A DNA stretch of 64,000 nt from Allolobophora icterica (Eukaryota; Annelida; Clitellata; Crassiclitellata; Lumbricidae): the NCBI GenBank assembly GCA_963556255.1, contig OY744609.1:22265276-22329275 (forward strand), in the 5' to 3' direction. The first letter of the stretch is position 1. Each line of letters opens with the position of its first letter. Shown here piece by piece: positions 11,535-23,451 of the stretch. The notes beneath the pieces were generated by a model, which was not told where the DNA came from, did not search any database, and saw only the letters and a program-made list of their open reading frames with translations. The translations under genes and the position numbers were made by a program.

Positions 11535-12400
11535 CGTATACATACACGCACTTGTGTTTTATATCGCACAGTGTCTGATTGAAACGCACAATTACAACCC
11601 ACGCACACAAGGCAATTCCAGCCACGCTAACTGTTCCATCGCGAATAGTTGGCTGATCGGCTGTTGCGTATATTTTCCAGTTGACTTCTATAGAGAGGAG
11701 TTGCGCGTCGCATGTCTTTCGGGCGAGTTATTGTCGCTGTGAATTATGGGTAGACGGAGCCACGTTTTTGTTCGGTGTTCAGGTCAAATTTCGTTTCTGT
11801 CTGTACGCATTTGAATTCCTTTATAGGCATATTACGATTCTATCGCCTGAGCAATATTTATGGCCTCTGCTATGAAAGCATCGACGTGACATTAAATGGC
11901 TTTCAACCCGTGCCCACAAATATTTAGATATAAAATATAATATGCAAGGCGTCGGCGCACAGAGAACTATGGGATACTAAGCCATCCACTCACAAATCTT
12001 TGGATAGGGGTGGTTTTGTCTATCCAACACCGCTACTTACCATAATAATGTCAATTGTGGTATCGGTATTGTTATTGCTGGACTTACGCATAACCGAAGC
12101 ACGGCTTAGGGTTTCTCGTTTGCCAGAGGTTTCATATTTGAATATTAACTGTACGCGGACGGCAGACTACAACGTGTAAGACTACAATCACTAGGAATAC
12201 TTTTACACGGCGATTTTTAATACTTCCCGTAAAACTCCCAATCCCAATTGCTCCCAACGATAAACCACAAAGAGTCTGCAACTAGAACCTAATTATCCAT
12301 GCAATGCTTTGCAACTTGCACTAACTACAGATTGTTGCCGGTAAGGCAATCGTTACTAACTTACAGAAGAGCCCTTAGAGCCGCCCTGTGAGGATATTGC
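11535..12400. other. No feature recognised
   Basis: Mixed-composition sequence. A 75-codon frame at 11515-11742 starts inside the array and lacks a coding signature. I see no RNA gene or transposon end. Confidence 0.4.
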
Positions 12401-12404
12401 GTCA

Positions 12405-12778
12405 ATGACGAAAGCCTATCCTGTGGATGTTGATCTTAGCCTTGTTAGAGAATTTGAGTTATTTCATACTTACGTTCAGATAAAAACAGTTTCAGCTTTC
12501 AAATTATTTTCAAGGATAAAACTCAGCAGGCTTTTCCAAATGTTAAATCTATTTAGCAGTTTCTTATCCTAATGATAGCCAATTGTTCGGTAGAAATGCC
12601 ATTATCCCAGCTGAAAATGACCAAGAATGACCTTCAAACCACGCTTGGTCAAGAAAGGCTTTCAGCACTTAGCATTTTCTGTAAGCTGACAGAAAGTGAC
12701 AAGCTTCACAGTCTTACAACCTATGCTATATTTAATGACCTTGCAATCCGTAAATGGCAACGGAAAACGCTTTAACAG
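12405..12778 (+). pseudogene. hAT transposase C-terminal (dimerisation) domain remnant
   Basis: The plus strand reads YPVDVDLSLVREFE, then after a gap AFPNV, a stop, and NCSVEMPLSQLKMTKNDLQ, then TLGQERLSALSI. This follows the order of the hAT C-terminal dimerisation region as I know it: a fixed-spacing ...FPN... segment, then ...SAERSFS.LK.IK..LR.TM.QERL..L.... Here the usual SAERSFS is degraded to SVEMPLS. In-frame stops occur between AFPNV and NCSVE, and the frame ends at 12775. It lies about 330 bp inside the right inverted repeat of the putative element at 10754-13109, where a hAT transposase should end. It is non-functional. Confidence 0.65.
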
Positions 12779-13293
12779 TTTTTAGTTTACTCTGTAGGCT
12801 TATAACTATATTAAATAGACTTTTTAATGGCATTCTATTGTATTACGCGCAGTGTTAGTACACGGCTCCTGCTGTCAAACGAACTAAATAAAATAAATGT
12901 AGGATTCTTATAAATTTTCTGCCATTTATTCTCACTGTGATGAACCAGTGCTTTCACTTTAAGGTAATTTCGCATGTAACCTCCATCATTATTTATTTTT
13001 CTGCTGCTAGCCAAACAATTATAGGGGCCTATTATGTTAGTGATGTCATCTCCATTTTCTAAAATTTTGGCCAAAAAAGGTGACATGCGACCGGGTTTTG
13101 TGCCCACTGCTTTTTTTAGATAATGAGGCGAAGGCCTCTCAAATGTCAGTGAAATCTAAATCCGGCACTTGTCATTATTAACGGCAAATCGGAAGGAAGC
13201 AAGGACGTCATCCAGTCTTCCGTGGAAAAAGGGCGTCGAAAGTATGGGTGAAATAACGTACCGCTCTCTATTTTATATGCTCTAAATAACTGA

Positions 13294-13395
13294 ATTAATG
13301 AATTAAGGAATTCATGAATCCACGAAAATCTCGAATTATTGAATTAACGAATTAATGAATTAATGAATTCACGAATTAATGAATTAATGAATCAA
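13294..13395. repeat. (GAATTAAT)n short-period array
   Basis: About 100 bp of GAATTAAT and GAATTCATGAAT units. AT-rich and non-coding. Confidence 0.8.
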
Positions 13396-13910
13396 GTCAC
13401 ATACTAAACTTTCAAAACTGTGCTAACGCACATGACGTTAAGACGTGCCCGAGATCTCAAATATGATCTTGCAAAACAAACAGAAATGATCTTGTAAGTC
13501 ATTTGTGAAATGTGCGGAAGCGTGAAGAAAAAGAAGATCAGCATGAAGCGGAATAACGAAACAAAGAATCTGATGAAATAAGAAGACCTGGGAAGAAAGA
13601 AGAGGAAGGGAAACATAATAGGTAAGAACTAGAAAGAAGAAGACAATTGAGGAAAATCAAAGAGAAAGATTAGTACAGTAGAGTAGGAGGGAGAAACAGA
13701 GAAGGATAATTCTATAGGTTGAATCATATGCCTTTACAAAGAGATGTACTGGTCCCCATGGCCAATGGCGACTCGTTCACGTCGTCCTCTGCTCCATTAT
13801 CGCAAACAACGACATCAAAGACAGCAGCATTTATCAGGGTCGTCGTCGTGATCCGTGTAGTACCCATTCATCGTGATCATCGTTTTTGTTTGAACTTTGG
13901 TCTTCAAGTC

Positions 13911-14717
13911 CAGGCCCGCCGTGAGGGGGGCAGGGGACAAATGCCCAGGGTCTCGGCGATTTTTATGAAAAAATATTATAATCAGATATACAAAAGTTTA
14001 TGATTTATTTTTAAAATTAACGAATGAATGGCATCACAGTTGTATATAGACCTATATAAATATAATATCGTACGGTGTACCCGCACTTTTAATCGGTCTT
14101 CCTAAGGTCCGTCTCGTGCCTCTGCAGTCAGTCCTAAATGCAGCTGCGAGATTAATTGCCCGTCTGCCACGCTACTCACGCATTTCATCCTTCATGTTTG
14201 AGAAACTGCACTGGCTTCCTCTCTCTGCACGTATTAAGTTCAAAATCCTTATTCTGGTGTCAAAGACACAGCGGGGTCTCGCCCCCAAATATTTAATTGA
14301 TGTAATTCACCGGCCTCTTTCTGTCTCTTCGCATCGTCCACTTCGCTCCTCAAACAGATTGGATCTCTCAGTTCCTCATACTAGAACAGCTATGGCTCAG
14401 ACCCGATCTTTTGCCTCAATTGGTCCCTCTCTCTGGAATACACTGTCTCCTTCTACTCGCTCTCAAATTTTAATAAGTAACCCCTCATCTTCTTTTGCTT
14501 TCCTCAAGACTTATTTCTTCTCTCTTGGCCTTGCGCACTGGGAGCGCCTCTGAACGGTTCACCCTACTAGAGGCGCTTTATAAATGTTTAAATACAATAC
14601 AATACAATACAATACTTTTATTATTTCGATTTGCTTTTTTTATTTTCTGATAAAGCCTAAGATAGTTAGAGGCCCGTGACTGCCCCTAGGAACCCGGAAT
14701 TTCTGTCGGTGGATCTG
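13911..14717. mobile_element. hAT-like element with a LINE nested inside
   Basis: The left end CAGGCCCGCCGTGAG (13911) and the inverted right end CAGATCCACCGACAG match at 10 of 15 positions. They are flanked by exact 8-bp duplications TTCAAGTC (13903-13910 and 14718-14725). Both subterminal regions are G/C-rich in mirror orientation. A 5'-truncated LINE (14100-14620) sits inside, so the hAT insertion is older than the LINE insertion. There is no transposase. Confidence 0.6.
14100..14622 (+). mobile_element. CR1/L2-like LINE, reverse transcriptase C-terminus and (AATAC)n tail
   Basis: The open frame from about 14116 to 14553 reads QSVLNAAARLIARLPRYSR, then FEKLHWLPLSARIKFKILI, GLAPKYLIDVI, RSFASIGPSLWNTLSPSTR and FAFLKTYFF. 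These are the ordered hallmarks of the C-terminal end of CR1/L2-type reverse transcriptases (QNAAARL, LHWLPV..RI.FKI, AP.YL, FS...LWN.LP, FK..LKT.LF). The frame is intact from its truncated 5' edge to a stop at about 14551, so this is a relatively young 5'-truncated copy. A 3' UTR with AGGCGCTTTATAAATG follows, then AATAC repeats (14597-14617). Confidence 0.85.
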
Positions 14718-15117
14718 TTCAAGTCTTCTACGTCGAGACTTTTCATGGGTTCATCCAAAGTATGTTTTTGTACTTATGCGAGTATTTGCTTCAATATTTA
14801 TATATTTATGTAGCTCATAATGCCCGTTTCGTTGTATACTTTCGCTTCCGATTTTCAACGCCTTCGTGGCGTCCACAGTATTCTCAATCTGTCTGAAGGC
14901 TGCAGGTTTCTTTCATTTCTTGCCGGAGCTTTTCTCATCACACTTCGCGCAAACGCTAACCAATATAAAAGATCAGAGGCTGCAGGCTATGAAAAAGCTG
15001 TTGCAACCCTTTATTTCTCTGCAGACCGCGGGATCTCTGGCATATCTATAAAAGAGAAAATGCTGACAGGAGCCAGAAAACAAAAACCAAGCAAAGATAC
15101 CCTATTATAACACACAG

Positions 15118-15535
15118 TAGTTCGTGATGTTCTGCACTGGCTGCCAGTCTCCCTACGTATTGAGTTTAAAATCTGTCTGCTGGTTTACAAGGCACTTCAT
15201 GGGGTCGCGCCCGAGTATTTGCACGATTACTGCATCGGGACGCATTCTTCCGCCTCCGGGTTGCGACTCCGATCGCTCGAGAAGAGCGATCTTCTCGTAA
15301 GACGGATGAGAACCCGCTTTGGCGATCGCGCTTTCTCGGCGGCTGGCCCCAGATGCTGGAACAGTCTTCCTCCTGCAGCCCTGCGAACGGCTTACACAAT
15401 TGACTCCTTCAAAACCGGACTCAAGACTTATTTGTTTGCTAAGGCCTACCCTGCTGTTAATTGACTTTGAGGCGCCCTTGTTTACGCTGTGTTGCGGCGC
15501 CATATAAATTGTCACCATTATTATTATTATTAGTA
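15118..15535 (+). mobile_element. CR1/L2-like LINE 3' fragment with (ATT)n tail
   Basis: The plus-strand reading VVRDVLHWLPVSLRIEFKI with LVYKALHGVAPEYLHDY, then RTRFGDRAFSAAGPRCWNSLP and FKTGLKTYLF, is the same reverse transcriptase C-terminal signature as at 14100. It belongs to a different subfamily. The 3' UTR ends GGCGCCATATAAATTG and runs into ATT repeats (15517-15532). The ...GGCGC.ATATAAA... tail is shared with many short remnants in this window. Confidence 0.85.
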
Positions 15536-15814
15536 GTAGCAAGCACTCTTAAATCTAATGTCTGGGAAAGCAGGTATTAACGTGACTAGAACACTCATAC
15601 GTGGGTATGTATGTAACGAAGTGTAATGTATGTATTTATGCATACATGTATGTATGAATACATACATAAGTATACATGTTAGAATTTACTGCCGAGTTTT
15701 ATGAGTTCTGTCTATTTGTTCGTGTAATTCAGAATTAAACTTTAAACTCATCTCTCCCAGCTTGCTTTCTCTCCTTAACCTGACTTCTGATTTCTCAGAT
15801 TTTAGGATTTCAAC

Positions 15815-16079
15815 CTTGGACGTCCGCATGAATTTTTCCAGGGGGATTTCTGGGGTGGGTAAAATTTTCTACGGGGGAAAATGTTTGTAGAGGGAGCAAA
15901 ATAACGGTTTTTTTGCATAGAATAGATGACTTACCTCAATAATTATGCGTTTTTTAGCATTGAAAATCGTGTTGGGACTGTTGGAATAATCATAAAAATC
16001 AAAAGATTTATTTTTGTAAAATATTTTCAAAATCCAGGGAGCAAATGCCCCTTGCCTCCCCCCCCTCCGGATGCCCATA
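15815..16079. mobile_element. hAT MITE, family A copy 1
   Basis: The ends CTTGGACGTCC and (inverted) TATGGGCATCC are flanked by exact 8-bp duplications ATTTCAAC (15807-15814 and 16080-16087). The interior matches the reverse complement of the element at 35514-35728 over most of its length, including CAAATGCCCCTTGCC and GTTGGGACTGTT.AATAATC. This confirms a dispersed family. It is 265 bp with no coding capacity. Confidence 0.85.
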
Positions 16080-16089
16080 ATTTCAACCT

Positions 16090-16785
16090 GACTTCTCTAA
16101 TGGAGTATAACTTTGACTAATGCTTCCCTTGAAGCGACCATCGATTGGTGCCTTGTACATTACGATAAAGGCGCTACAGAAGTCAACATAAGCTTATGCA
16201 GCTACATAAGAATGCATGTATGTTTGTCCCTGTACTAGTAATCTAGAGCCTTGCAACAAAATGCCTTTTGACAGTGATTTATTAGCCACTGAGGACGAGC
16301 GTTTAGCCATTGATCTTTATCATGAAAGCATTTTCGTTAGCCGTCGATAAAGCAAGGACCTCTGCGATCCGATGCCTACGTCTTTCAGGCGCCGTAATTA
16401 GTCGAGACATAAATGCGAGCCGACAACCTACTCGCCTTCGTCATCGGGGTATACACGCGAAACCTTTCAGATCGACCAATACCCTTCTGTGTTGTACAGT
16501 GTACACCATAGAGTCACTACATCCGCTCTGAGTATACAACACGAGATCGACTCTTGTCTACGCATGTACAGCTGAGCGCGTGGGTTTTTATCGCGCATTT
16601 ATATCATGTATTTCTAAATATGCGATGATATTCAGCGACTCATAAATATACCCAGATTCTGAAATGTTATATTATTCTGATGTTACTACGTCGATTTAAC
16701 AGAGCGTCTTGATATTACAGAAAACGATGAAAAGAGAGATGGACGTTGGACAAACGAGTGGACTGGAGGAAAGATGGATGGACGA
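16090..16785. other. No feature recognised
   Basis: Mixed-composition sequence with short frames only. Confidence 0.4.
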
Positions 16786-16787
16786 GA

Positions 16788-16955
16788 ACTGACGGAATGA
16801 AGGATGGATCGACGGATGGATGAATTGATGGACGGATAGACGGATGGATGGATTGATGGATGGATAGATGGATGGATGAATTGATGGATGAATAGACGGA
16901 TGGATGGATTGATGGACGGATAGACGGATGGATGGGTTGATAAATGGATAGACGG
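16788..16955. repeat. (GGAT)n degenerate array
   Basis: About 165 bp of GGAT units with GATT and GACG variants. Confidence 0.85.
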
Positions 16956-16959
16956 CTAA

Positions 16960-18855
16960 ATCATATGCAGGTGATACAAATAAACTTAATACATCGATCA
17001 TCGTATGCATGTGTGATGAATTTCGTCGTGCTGCACATAAATGCATATAATATTATATGCAAGTATAAATATATTATATCGCATCGAGGGAGAGCTGTGG
17101 TTAAAAACGATGGCGAAATGACAGAGATGAGTTTTGTAGTTGCTACTGAAAATGGAAACCTGAAATCGAGAAATGCGCATGGAAATATGGAAATATATAT
17201 TTTACGTTAAAACACGTAAAACTTATGAAAACAGTTTTTAAACTGCGATGTCGATGGATATAGTTGGATATATACGCGATCGATAGCGTATAGGCCTACA
17301 TCGTGTGTCAATGTTTTTATCTTGCATTGATTTATGAAATTGAACGCGTTTTCATGTCGTATCCATGTTGAAACGAATAATGGTTTCGTGAAATCTTTAT
17401 ATTGTGTCTGTGTTGTATAATTGAGATTGGCGATTTTGATGTCCTAAAAGCAATCAGAAATCTCCGAGTCCATTACGTGTTCTCAATAATAAAATACCGT
17501 TGTATTTGCTCCACTCTGTGTGTGCCGTTTTCGGTGTGGTTCTCCTTCTGTTTATCTGCCTTACTGCAGTCTGCTTATATTTTTCTATCTGTCTGTCTAT
17601 ATATCTGTCTGTCTGGAGGTTTGTTATCACTAGTTCTGCAGATATCAGTAGAAATAGGTCTTTAGCATAGGAATGTTTAAATATTCAGAATCTAAAATTA
17701 GCTTAAAACGAAAATTTTAATTACGAAAGAAAGACATTGTTGATTGCCTATATCTCTGCAAGTCTGCTTTCCTGCCTGTCCATCTGCCGGCTTGCCTTCT
17801 TGTCTGCTTCTGTTTATCTGCCTGCCTTCTTTCTTGTCTCTTCGTGTCTGCCTTTCTACCTGTCTTTCTGTTTGTCTAAAATCTTTAAACTTGGGTTTGC
17901 TTTGGAAATAAAATTTCATCCTAACTTATACCATACATTACGCAAATGACATCAGTTTATAATTTTCTGGATTATAAGTGAATCTTTGTTTTAAACAAAC
18001 TACGATGTAGCTGCATTGCATTGCTGAAATATTGATAGATTTATATAATAAGTAATGCTAGATTTTTAATTCAATCTTTTATTTAACGACTCTCATTAGA
18101 CAAATGTCTTTCATACATTCGTAAAAGAAATTATGCTTAAAAAGGCGCAATACAAATGTCTGAATTAGAAAGAGGTTCTATGACCTTCATGCAGAGAAAA
18201 CCTTTTCTCGTAGGTTAGGCGCCACATTGATCGTCTGTGTAAAGCTTCTGTTAGCATGTGCACAATGACGCACAAAACATTCGCCTCTTTTTACGAACCA
18301 CGGTGTACAATTGTTCGTCCATAGAAATCGCTGAGCAACATCATCTGTCGTAGCGAAGATTATTCGATTAATCCGTCCCGAAATACGTCGTATTCATAAA
18401 ATAATTGCTGACGGATTAGTGGTCGAATGAAAGACATCAATGAGGACAATGAAATTCTTAGATGAAAGGGACGACATAGGAGGAGAATATCTTCTATGAG
18501 TTTATCTGATTAGAGTCCACTAATAGCAGATGCGTCTCTCTATAGATATCTACGTTGTTCTCTGGTTGGACACAATTTCGCTGTGCTTTGAAAACGATGT
18601 CTACCAAAACCAGACATTGAAATCGCTTCTGATGTCAACAGCTGCCTAGGCAGCCTAGCTGTTGCATATTCGTAATGACTGTAGATGATTGATAGTCAAT
18701 AAAGGTCTCGTAAAAGACGCTATAGAAATATATTATTAATCTATGACGATTCCAGTCACACAACAGCCGAAGAATAATATGACACACATTCATTTGGTTT
18801 GAATTTAATTCCGAATACACAGAACAAATAACATTCGTTCAATACACGTAATACA
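16960..18855. other. Spacer with two CTGT-rich patches, no gene recognised
   Basis: AT-rich sequence. TCTG/CTGC-rich degenerate patches lie at 17545-17620 and 17755-17880. No coding signature, transposon end or RNA gene is seen. Confidence 0.4.
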
Positions 18856-18864
18856 TTTTATTTA

Positions 18865-18960
18865 ATGCACCGCGCTCAGTCGCCAATTCTGATGCAGGCT
18901 GCTTACATAATCCAGCGGTTGTGAATTCGAGTCTGCTGAGTGGACTCTGTGGCGCCTCAG
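18865..18960 (+). repeat. tRNA-derived SINE-like remnant, family 2 copy 1
   Basis: GTGAATTCGAGTCTGCTGAGTGGACTC contains a degenerate B box (TTCGAGTC). It is nearly repeated at 39300-39335 (GTGGCATCGAATCTGCTGAGTGGACTCC). Two copies 20 kb apart support a dispersed SINE-like family. No complete tRNA fold is present. Confidence 0.45.
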
Positions 18961-18995
18961 ATTTAGATTTACTTACACGAATACGTTATAATTTA

Positions 18996-19178
18996 CAGCA
19001 ACGTAACTAGGATTTTTCGTTTGGGGGGGCTTAAGCCTTGAACATGGCAACATATATACAGTATTCATACGAATTTTAGCTGTAAGCATACAACGGCTTG
19101 ACTTGTTTGGGGGGGCTTCAACTTCGTTTGGTGGGCTTAAGCCCCCCCCCCCCAAGCCCAACGCTAGATACGTCCCTG
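18996..19178. mobile_element. hAT MITE (CAGSRACGTA ends)
   Basis: The ends CAGCAACGTAACTAG and (inverted) CAGGGACGTATCTAG match at 12 of 15 positions. They are flanked by exact 8-bp duplications ATAATTTA (18988-18995 and 19179-19186). The 183-bp interior carries GGGGGGGCTTAAGCC-like G-rich blocks repeated near both ends and once centrally (about 19108). Confidence 0.85.
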
Positions 19179-19484
19179 ATAATTTAAATAAATAATACTA
19201 TAAAAGATAACAAATGCAATAAATATACCGTTCTTTCGGACAGTTCAGGCAATTGTTACAAAGTCTGTTTGTCAGTGCAATCGTATCTGTGAGTATTGTA
19301 TTGTACTGTACAAAAAAGTGTATCCGGTTTCCTTATTTATAAAAATTCGTCGAAGGATCGATAAAAAAAAAATAATAATCTTCTTTATTAATTCAAACCG
19401 ACAAGTACGCAGTAAGATTACATTGAAACATGACAGTACAATCAATATCTTAATTACACACGGTTTGGCATCCATGCAAGGCGC

Positions 19485-19575
19485 CGCCCTAGAGGGGTTA
19501 CGGGTATCGAACCGCGATCTAATGCTCTCCTGGTCATGAATGTGACCATTGCTCTATCTCCCCTCCCCAGCTAAC
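19485..19575 (-). repeat. tRNA-derived sequence, probably a SINE head
   Basis: On the minus strand GGGGAGATAGAGCAATGG is followed about 45 bp later by CGCGGTTCGATACCCGTAAC, a good B box. The acceptor arms are not complementary, so this is not a usable tRNA gene. Confidence 0.45.
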
Positions 19576-19635
19576 CAAGCTTGCAGAGCTTTTGAGAGGT
19601 TTCGTAGGCGCCATATAAGTGTCTTCACACTAGGC

Positions 19636-19990
19636 CTAGCATACATACACAAATAATTATACACAAAAAGATACCTACATAATCAGACACAAGTATACAT
19701 GCGTATATACAAATTATACATAAATACATGCCTCGATGGTTAGATACGTACGTACGAAAATACACATACATATATACATACGTGCATATGCATACATACA
19801 GGCATACATACTTAGATACACAGAAACACACTTACGAAACTACACAGTCATACATACTCGCATACATGCATATACACATGTCATACAATGCCCAAATACA
19901 AACCGCATGCATACTTACATACATACATAGTATACATACATGCATACATATGCGCATACATGCATACTTAACTGCTTGTATACATGAAGA
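19636..19990. repeat. (ACAT)n degenerate array
   Basis: About 350 bp of ACAT-related units with many substitutions. Open frames here are compositional. Confidence 0.8.
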
Positions 19991-20101
19991 CGTAATTTTA
20001 TATACATGTTGTGTTTTGCATTCGCATGCATTGTAAATAGTGTGATTCTAAATGCCAAAGCCAGTTATGTGTAGGACCTAAGTGTTTCTGTTTGGATTGG
20101 C

Positions 20102-20436
<335 letters not shown>

Positions 20437-20540
20437 TGGCGCCACATATCGACGCTTTGTTGACAACCAGTGCACGTGACTCAAAGATAGAAAGCAGAAA
20501 ATCCTAGAAAATTGGCAGATTCAAACGAAAACCGGAACTC

Positions 20541-20610
20541 GTATATATACATACATATATATATATATATAAAATACATATACATATATATATATATATA
20601 TATTATATAT
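20541..20610. repeat. (TA)n / TACA-rich microsatellite
   Basis: Interrupted AT dinucleotide array. Confidence 0.85.
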
Positions 20611-20614
20611 TTCT

Positions 20615-21230
20615 CAGCCAAATCTGATTTCCTTCCAATACCTCATTACTTTCTCTCTCCCAACCGACCCAGCATCCACCCACCCCTCAAACGAGGCCCC
20701 GCTTTCATTTTCCTTTGTCTCGTCGACCGTGCAGAGTCTAATTGGTCCGTTGGAACAATCAAGCGGAAAAGAATTCTGCTGACTGCAATCGCTAGAGGGC
20801 TGACATTTCCAGCGGCGATTCACGCTAGGGCGGCGCTCTAGTCGTAATTGCTCGCTAGGCGGCGGAAGGAAGAAGGATTTACACGGATAGGGATCGACAA
20901 CGGATGGAATTAGTTCAGTTACATAGAAGAGTGGAAGAAGGAGAAGCAGAGGGATGGTGGAAGAATTCGCTCTGGAAACCGAGGTGCTTCTGTATCCGAG
21001 TACCTCCGCCTCAAGCTAGCCTTACTCATGTGCAAATCATCTGCTATCCATAGTTACACCTTGTAGCTATGTTAAAGGCCTTTCCTTCGAATAGTTTATC
21101 CACCAAAGGCTGCCTCTCTCTCTGTCCAAGTGAATCGACTGATCTTCTGCATGGATATTGACCTGATCGCGGTTTGGCTTTGACGCGCCAACGGTTGTAT
21201 ATTACCCACCGGTCTGATAGAAATTGCTAA
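20615..21230. other. GC-richer spacer, no gene recognised
   Basis: Higher GC than neighbours, with a short frame at 20614-20823 (minus) and its plus-strand shadow. No motif, splice pair or transposon end stands out. Confidence 0.4.
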
Positions 21231-21236
21231 TTACAA

Positions 21237-21410
21237 TTACAATTGTACAATAGTGACTGCAGTCATTAGACACAACTTTGAGGAAATAAGGAAAGTGTGG
21301 ATAAGGATAAATTATTTTACCATTTACAATTGTACAATAGTGACTGCAGTCATTAGACACAACTTTGAGGAAATAAGGAAAGTGTGGATAAGGATAAATT
21401 ATTTTACCAT
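21237..21410. repeat. 87-bp tandem duplication
   Basis: Two copies (21237-21323 and 21324-21410) appear identical by eye. Each begins TTACAATTGTACAATAGTG and ends ATTATTTTACCAT. Confidence 0.9.
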
Positions 21411-21828
21411 TGGCTTATCAGAAAAATGCAAAGGAGCTCAATCACACGCAGAAGCACACACAACCGAACGAATGCCACAGACGCACGCAAGCACAAACAC
21501 ATACACACATACAGAAGTGCACAGACATGCACAAGTACAGATATACAGACACAAACATGCAACACACATTGACGTACTACACGCAAACAAAAGCAGAAGA
21601 TTACAGACTGAATTATGTAGAAATGACATAACGGTAATAAGCCAGAGTAAAAGATGAGCAGTTGCTGATATTGGCATCAACTGTTCGTCAAGACTTGCAG
21701 CAGAAGCCGATTCACTGGCTTCCAGTTTCAGCCGAATATCAAATTTAATACTAATTTTTATCACTCGCTTGAACCAACGGCTAGCTAGCGATAGAATCTG
21801 ATAGTAATGAGGTAAAGTTAGGTCCGGT

Positions 21829-22045
21829 TGGTAAGGTTACAGAAGGTAAGGAAAACAGAAGGAAATGTAACACAAGGTAAGGTAACAGAAGGTAAATGTA
21901 ACTGAAGGTAAGGTAACACAAGGTAATGTAACAGAAGGTAAGGTAACACAAGGTAAGGTAACAGAGTTAAGGTAACACAAGGTAATGTAACAGAAGGTAA
22001 GGTAACCAAGGTAAGGTAACAGAAGGCAAGGTAACACAAGGTAAC
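21829..22045. repeat. Minisatellite built on GGTAACAGAAGGTAA
   Basis: About 14 diverged units of roughly 15-16 bp alternate AAGGTAACAGAAGGTAA and AAGGTAACACAAGGTAA. The open minus-strand frame (Leu/Pro/Tyr/Cys-rich) is a by-product of the repeat. Confidence 0.85.
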
Positions 22046-22382
22046 ATAATGGCTTAGTAATGCCGGTACTTTATATGAAGTAATCATACTGCTAGCAAAT
22101 GAAAACAACTCTGGTCTAATCTTTAGTTGAAATCTAATCAGATTCATTTTGTAGACGGGCACAAAAAGCAGACACAAAGCATCGGGAGTAGGCCCTTTAA
22201 TCAATGGTCGGTTAGAATTTAAATCTGTTGACCAGTTAAGTCGGCTCGAAACATCAGGTCGCGACCTAAGTAAGGGTCAAAGGTCAGAATTACTGCTTCA
22301 CTTCCTCAGCGCACATGTAGTGGACTATACACGAACCGGGAAGTTTTCGATTGTTTAGGGGAAAACATGCCTTCTAGTCTAT

Positions 22383-22612
<230 letters not shown>

Positions 22613-22898
22613 TATGCATGCCTTGATAGTCGGCAATAATGATGTCTCCCTGAAGATGCTCACTGATATATTTCCATTCATTAAATACTTAATCCGTCGT
22701 TCTGAGGCTAAAGCTTTCTGATCAAAATAAGCTTATAGTCAACTCGCACCCCGTCAAGTACGAAGAATACACCTCACCATAGGCGTAGGGGATATTTCAG
22801 CGGCGGGGGGGCAAGATTTTATTTCTGCCCGAAAAAAATTTCCGAGTAATTGCCATGACGTCGTGCATCACTGACAGTAGAACAGTCACTCTCTAGAA

Positions 22899-22961
22899 CA
22901 GCCCAAAATGTCGTCGGGCCCCTGGGAATTTGCCTCCTCTGCCCCCCTCTCGGCGGGCCTG
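22899..22961. mobile_element. 63-bp nested micro-MITE remnant
   Basis: It starts CAGCCCAAAATG and ends CGGCGGGCCTG. The flanking octamers are CTCTAGAA and CTCTTGAA (7 of 8 match). Its inverted right end, CAGGCCCGCCGAGAGGGGGG, matches the left end of the hAT at 13911 in 18 or 19 of 20 bases, so it looks like an internally deleted relative. Confidence 0.5.
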
Positions 22962-22997
22962 CTCTTGAACCATTCAGGATTAAAATCCCCTCGAGTT

Positions 22998-23451
22998 CTA
23001 CACGTCCATTCGTTTTGGACAATACTCTTTGAGCATTGGTTGGTTTGGGCAAGGCTGGCCATCCTTCATTATATCATCGCTAGAGGGAGTGTTGAAGTTC
23101 TCATTCTCAGAGTCAGGTTGGTCAGCATCCTCTTCATCAAAACTTGAACTTACCCTAGGGTCGTTTTCACCAAACAGCTGGTTTGACACAACTGTCGTCT
23201 GTCAGTAAGCTTACACCAGATGTGTCCGGTGCTGAGAATAGGTCTATCTGAGGCAGATATTGTGAGACTGCGGTTTGCTTTGGTTGCACGAAAAAAGTTC
23301 GGTGCTTTTGGGACTTTTCACACACAGCGATGAACTTAGCGTTTTTACTCTGGTGATTTTTACCATGCTGATCTGCGTAGTCTGAATCCTTACCACATTC
23401 ACTGCACGTAACACGCTGTCGATACCTTCGTTTCCGCGAAGGTTCATCCAT
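22998..23451 (-). pseudogene. hAT transposase N-terminal fragment (C2H2/BED-like finger and start of a TTF-type finger)
   Basis: The minus-strand frame 23451-23167 begins MDEPSRKRRYRQRVTCSECG and contains CSEC...H....H, consistent with a BED/C2H2-type DNA-binding finger, followed by a Gln/Ser linker. A second frame (23189-22998) overlaps it with a frameshift. It carries an acidic linker (SSSFDEEDADQPDSENEN) and then GQPCPNQPMLKEYCPKR, which resembles the ...QPNQP.L..FP... start of the TTF-type finger in hAT-related proteins such as the ZMYM1 / THAP0-like group. It stops about 40 bp short of the nested insertion. The rest of the transposase is absent. Position and strand agree with the hAT ends at 22778 and 24428. 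Confidence 0.6.

Larger units (their letters stand above)
10754..13109 (+). mobile_element. Putative old hAT element enclosing a transposase remnant
   Basis: CAGTGGGCACAAA (10754-10766) is matched by its exact inverse at 13097-13109. Between them, near the right end and in the expected orientation, lies a decayed hAT transposase C-terminus (12405-12778). The flanking octamers CAATTTAC and CTTTTTTT do not match, and the interior holds later insertions (a LINE fragment and an ACAT array). The two ends may therefore belong to different copies. Confidence 0.45.
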
